A stretch of 7,847 bases of DNA from assembly GCA_038210985.1 (NCBI GenBank), contig JBBQWB010000125.1, positions 1-7,847 on the forward strand, given 5' to 3'. This DNA is from JAQUGA01 sp038210985. Lineage in GTDB: Bacteria; Bacteroidota; Bacteroidia; Bacteroidales; WCHB1-69. Position numbers and translations under genes: made by a program. Positions 5,509 to 7,847 of this stretch are shown here, one piece after another. The notes under the pieces are model-generated. The model was not told where the DNA came from. It searched no databases and saw only the letters and a list, made by a program, of their open reading frames with translations. Positions within the stretch are counted from its first letter, which is position 1. Every line of letters begins with the position of its first letter.

Positions 5509-7389
5509 TTAATCGTAAAAACGCCACGAAAAACCTATTTTAAACTGTCTGTCGGGTAATGGGTAACTTGGTGTTGAATAGTAATTATAAGGCAAAAATC
5601 CTTTAGGAGCATTTATTAATTTAACAAAAAAGTTAAAACGCTTAACTTTAAAACCTAAAAACACATCGATGTAAATATAATTTCCAATTTCTTTATCTGT
5701 ATTCAAATAAAAACCAAACATCGAAGGATTGTAATAAGCAGCTTTGAAGATTGGAGTGTAAAACACGTCGAATCCCGCATTTGCAATCATAGCATTATGA
5801 AACATTGGAAAAACAAAAGAGAGTCGCTCCCGAACCGTAAAATTAGGATACATCAATATTGAATCGGCATTGCTGGCATGATACGTTAGTTTTGTTTGAG
5901 AATTTAATACTCGCCATTTTAAACTCAAAACAGACCAAGCACTATAAATATTCATTTTTTCATCGTAAGCTTCGGGTAACGAAAATTTATTTAGAAAAAC
6001 ATAATTATCCACACTAATTCCTTCTATTCCAAGTTCTACAAATTTATTGGAATAGCTTAAAGCGATTTTTGATTCGTGCGTTGGATTAAAATTATTTTGC
6101 CAGTCGTAATAATTAGAATGATAGCTTCTTGTGAAAAATGATTGAGGGTTAATCTGGTCTGTAAATTGAAGATTAAAGATATGACTTTTCTGAAGCTTGT
6201 ATGAAAAATTTAATATTTGTTCGTATCCATTTTTTCCATAACCTGCTAAAATATACTTGATTCCATAATTTATATAAAGCGATGAATCCCATTTTAGAAT
6301 AGTGGAAGCATTTAGCAAGATGTTGTTATAGAAATGCCTCACTTTATAATCTCCAGCATCGATAAATTCGTGGGTTAAACACCAATAAGTTAGTAATTTG
6401 CGATTTTTATTTCCAATGGTGAAATTAAACCCATTTCGCCATTCAAGCGAATTTGATAATTTCAAAAATCCTAATGAATCGAGGGTAGTTAACGAATCGC
6501 GATAGAATACGTCGAAAGTTGTACTATCCACTATTTCATCTGAATAAATCCATTTCCCTTTAGATAAATCGAGTGAATGAACGATGGATCCTAAATCGAA
6601 AAAAAAAGAAATTGAGTCTTTGGATTTAGAAAAACGATAAAATTGAGTAAAAAACAAATTATTATCGACGTATTTATTTTGAGCTTTTTCGAAACGAACA
6701 GGCATTCCTGCACGATACGGTTCAATATTGTTATCAAACAGCGAATCAATTGCTAGTCCCCCATTTTCTTGCAATGTGGCTTTGTTAAAAAAGTAAATCA
6801 GGGTGGCTCCATAATGCTTTTTATTATTGTAATTAACAAAAACCGATGCATTGGATAGATTTGTTTTTTGGTGTTGATAAATTCCCAGCGAATTAATTAC
6901 GCCAAAATTTAACCCTATTAAAAAATTTTTAATTTGTTGAGCGTGATTTCCACCAATTACGTGCTGTTTTCCCGAACCTGTTACATAATACAATCGCGTA
7001 TATGGCGAGGAAGGCTTAAAAATAGTAATGTTGTTTTTGGTAATCAAATATTGGGTTAAAGGAATATCTTTAAACCTAAATCCAAATGTATTGCTTTGAT
7101 ATTCAAGCATTCTATGACTACTCCCAATGTTTCCCAAACTCGAAAAACAATATGGTTGATTTTGCACGGCGTCAAATTCCGAAAAGAGACTAAAAGTAGT
7201 ATCTTGCTCTATCCACTTTGGGTTTTCTTGAACAAAATCAATTAAATTTGTTTCAAAAACAGCTTTGTAATTTGGCGAAGTAATGGAGTCGTGTTTATTT
7301 TCATTTTGAGCAAATAAGCTATTGCCATAAATACAAAGCTTTATAAGTATAAAAAGGAGGTTTTTTTTAGAATAAAATTGCATAATCAT
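5509..7389 (-). CDS. Putative outer-membrane porin (Porin_10-like beta-barrel)
   Basis: This is a 626-residue protein with a signal peptide (hydrophobic core about 10-25, SLFAQ, cleavage near 27-28). It lacks a lipobox cysteine and a TonB plug. The mature part is dense in aromatic, alternating strands (for example ALSYSNKFVELGIEGISVDN, IYIDVFLGFKVKRFNFFVKL) and ends in a strand close to the C-terminus, GFSWRFYD, as expected for BAM-assembled barrels. The N-terminal half has features I associate with the Bacteroidota 'putative porin' (Porin_10) family: SLGNIG near 84-89, SPYTRLYYVTGSGKQHV (128-144) and LNFGVINSLGIYQHQKTN (160-177). The transported substrate is unknown, and pore function is inferred from family membership. 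It is the first gene of a pair with the rhomboid protease. The ATG at 7383, two codons in, is an equally good start. The protein could instead be a non-channel barrel. Confidence 0.8.
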   Translation of the reverse strand: MIMQFYSKKNLLFILIKLCIYGNSLFAQNENKHDSITSPNYKAVFETNLIDFVQENPKWIEQDTTFSLFSEFDAVQNQPYCFSSLGNIGSSHRMLEYQSNTFGFRFKDIPLTQYLITKNNITIFKPSSPYTRLYYVTGSGKQHVIGGNHAQQIKNFLIGLNFGVINSLGIYQHQKTNLSNASVFVNYNNKKHYGATLIYFFNKATLQENGGLAIDSLFDNNIEPYRAGMPVRFEKAQNKYVDNNLFFTQFYRFSKSKDSISFFFDLGSIVHSLDLSKGKWIYSDEIVDSTTFDVFYRDSLTTLDSLGFLKLSNSLEWRNGFNFTIGNKNRKLLTYWCLTHEFIDAGDYKVRHFYNNILLNASTILKWDSSLYINYGIKYILAGYGKNGYEQILNFSYKLQKSHIFNLQFTDQINPQSFFTRSYHSNYYDWQNNFNPTHESKIALSYSNKFVELGIEGISVDNYVFLNKFSLPEAYDEKMNIYSAWSVLSLKWRVLNSQTKLTYHASNADSILMYPNFTVRERLSFVFPMFHNAMIANAGFDVFYTPIFKAAYYNPSMFGFYLNTDKEIGNYIYIDVFLGFKVKRFNFFVKLINAPKGFLPYNYYSTPSYPLPDRQFKIGFSWRFYD

Positions 7390-7409
7390 TATTGCTCAAT
7401 TTGATTTTA

Positions 7410-7417
7410 CAAAAGTA
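7410..7417 (-). promoter_or_regulatory. Candidate -7 box for the porin-rhomboid transcript
   Basis: TACTTTTG on the minus strand (7417 to 7410) fits TAnnTTTG and lies 20 bases before the ATG at 7389. I find no good TTTG at the expected -33 distance; the nearest TTG (7445 to 7443) is 25 bases away, so the call rests on one box and its position. Confidence 0.45.
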
Positions 7418-7485
7418 AGAAAATTTTAGAGTTTGGGTTAAACAATAAAAAAGCATTTTTATACAATCAAATCAATGAAAATTTG

Positions 7486-7493
7486 TATTTTTG
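7486..7493 (+). promoter_or_regulatory. Candidate -7 box for ftsE
   Basis: TATTTTTG (7486-7493) fits TAnnTTTG and lies 19 bases before the ATG at 7513, the same geometry as the aroC and hydrolase promoters. No convincing TTTG appears 17-21 bases upstream. Confidence 0.45.
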
Positions 7494-7512
7494 GACAAAA
7501 TTTATCCTTCTT

Positions 7513-7847
7513 ATGATTCCAATAATAAACTTTAAAAATCTGGACGTATATCAAAAGAACATTTTGGTTATGTCGGCTATTGATTTAGAGATATACAAAG
7601 GTGAGTATGTGTATTTAACTGGAAAAACGGGTTCTGGAAAAACCAGTATTTTAAAGGTAATGTATGCCGATTTGCCAGCAAAAGCGGATGTTGCATTTAT
7701 TGCTGATTATAATTTATTGATGTTGAAAACCAAGCAAATACCGCCACTTCGTCGTAAATTAGGGATTGTATTTCAAGATTTTCAATTATTATACGACAGA
7801 AGTGTTTTTGATAATTTAATGTTTGTAATGAAAGTTACAGGCTGGAC
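7513..7847 (+). CDS. ftsE: Cell-division ABC ATPase FtsE, N-terminal part (cut by window edge)
   Basis: FtsE is the cytoplasmic ATPase that pairs with the membrane protein FtsX at the division site. There it couples ATP hydrolysis to activation of peptidoglycan hydrolases in the periplasm. The window contains 111 complete codons, about half of the usual length near 220-230 residues. Walker A is GKTGSGKT (residues 37-44). The Q-loop segment GIVFQDFQLL (84-93, Gln88) is followed by DRSVFDNLMFVMKVTGW, which closely follows the FtsE pattern of a Q-loop followed by xRSVxDNL and is what distinguishes it from other ABC ATPases. The signature motif, Walker B and H-loop lie beyond the edge. The start has no Shine-Dalgarno sequence but sits 20 bases after a -7 box. 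It is divergent from the porin gene; whether ftsX follows cannot be seen. A related LolD- or MacB-type ATPase is a less likely alternative. Confidence 0.85.
   Translation, partial: MIPIINFKNLDVYQKNILVMSAIDLEIYKGEYVYLTGKTGSGKTSILKVMYADLPAKADVAFIADYNLLMLKTKQIPPLRRKLGIVFQDFQLLYDRSVFDNLMFVMKVTGW

Overview
The window looks like chromosome from an AT-rich member of the Bacteroidota. Four things support this. Promoter-like TAnnTTTG boxes (the Bacteroidota housekeeping -7 element) lie upstream of most transcription units. Start codons lack Shine-Dalgarno sequences. Secreted proteins have N-termini of the lysine/hydrophobic/'..AQ' style common in this phylum. The gene families present include a Porin_10-type putative porin, a short chorismate synthase and a Bacteroidota-type FtsE. 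I cannot name the genus.

Layout. Positions 1-491 hold no intact gene: a 117-base stretch I cannot assign, then a decayed plus-strand coding fragment (120-449) interrupted by an in-frame stop. A tRNA-Gln(CTG) with its own promoter and hairpin terminator follows (450-609), and its T-run is shared with a perfect 16-bp-arm palindrome (604-653). Three minus-strand genes come next, in transcription order aroC (chorismate synthase, 3574-2597), a secreted protein with a JAMM-like HSH-x7-S-x2-D motif (2566-1766) and a secreted TPR protein (1658-804). Divergent from aroC is an N-terminally anchored alpha/beta hydrolase (3656-4642); the two genes share a compact, overlapping divergent promoter region (3594-3637). 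A convergent terminator (4710-4760) separates the hydrolase from a minus-strand pair, a 626-residue putative outer-membrane porin (7389-5509) followed 8 bases later by a rhomboid protease (5500-4772). At the right edge, divergent from the porin, ftsE begins (7513) and runs off the window.

Most of the window is housekeeping or envelope biology: aromatic amino-acid synthesis, an outer-membrane barrel, an inner-membrane protease and the divisome ABC ATPase. The least ordinary element is the secreted JAMM-like protein. The C-terminal part of the decayed fragment at 120-449 resembles it: both read HSH, then TDIC, then (M/L)LLY-like residues, then KY-x-T. The window therefore seems to carry one intact copy and one broken copy of a poorly characterised secreted family. 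That relationship is read by eye from the translations and has not been tested by alignment. I see no CRISPR array, intact insertion sequence or defence cassette.
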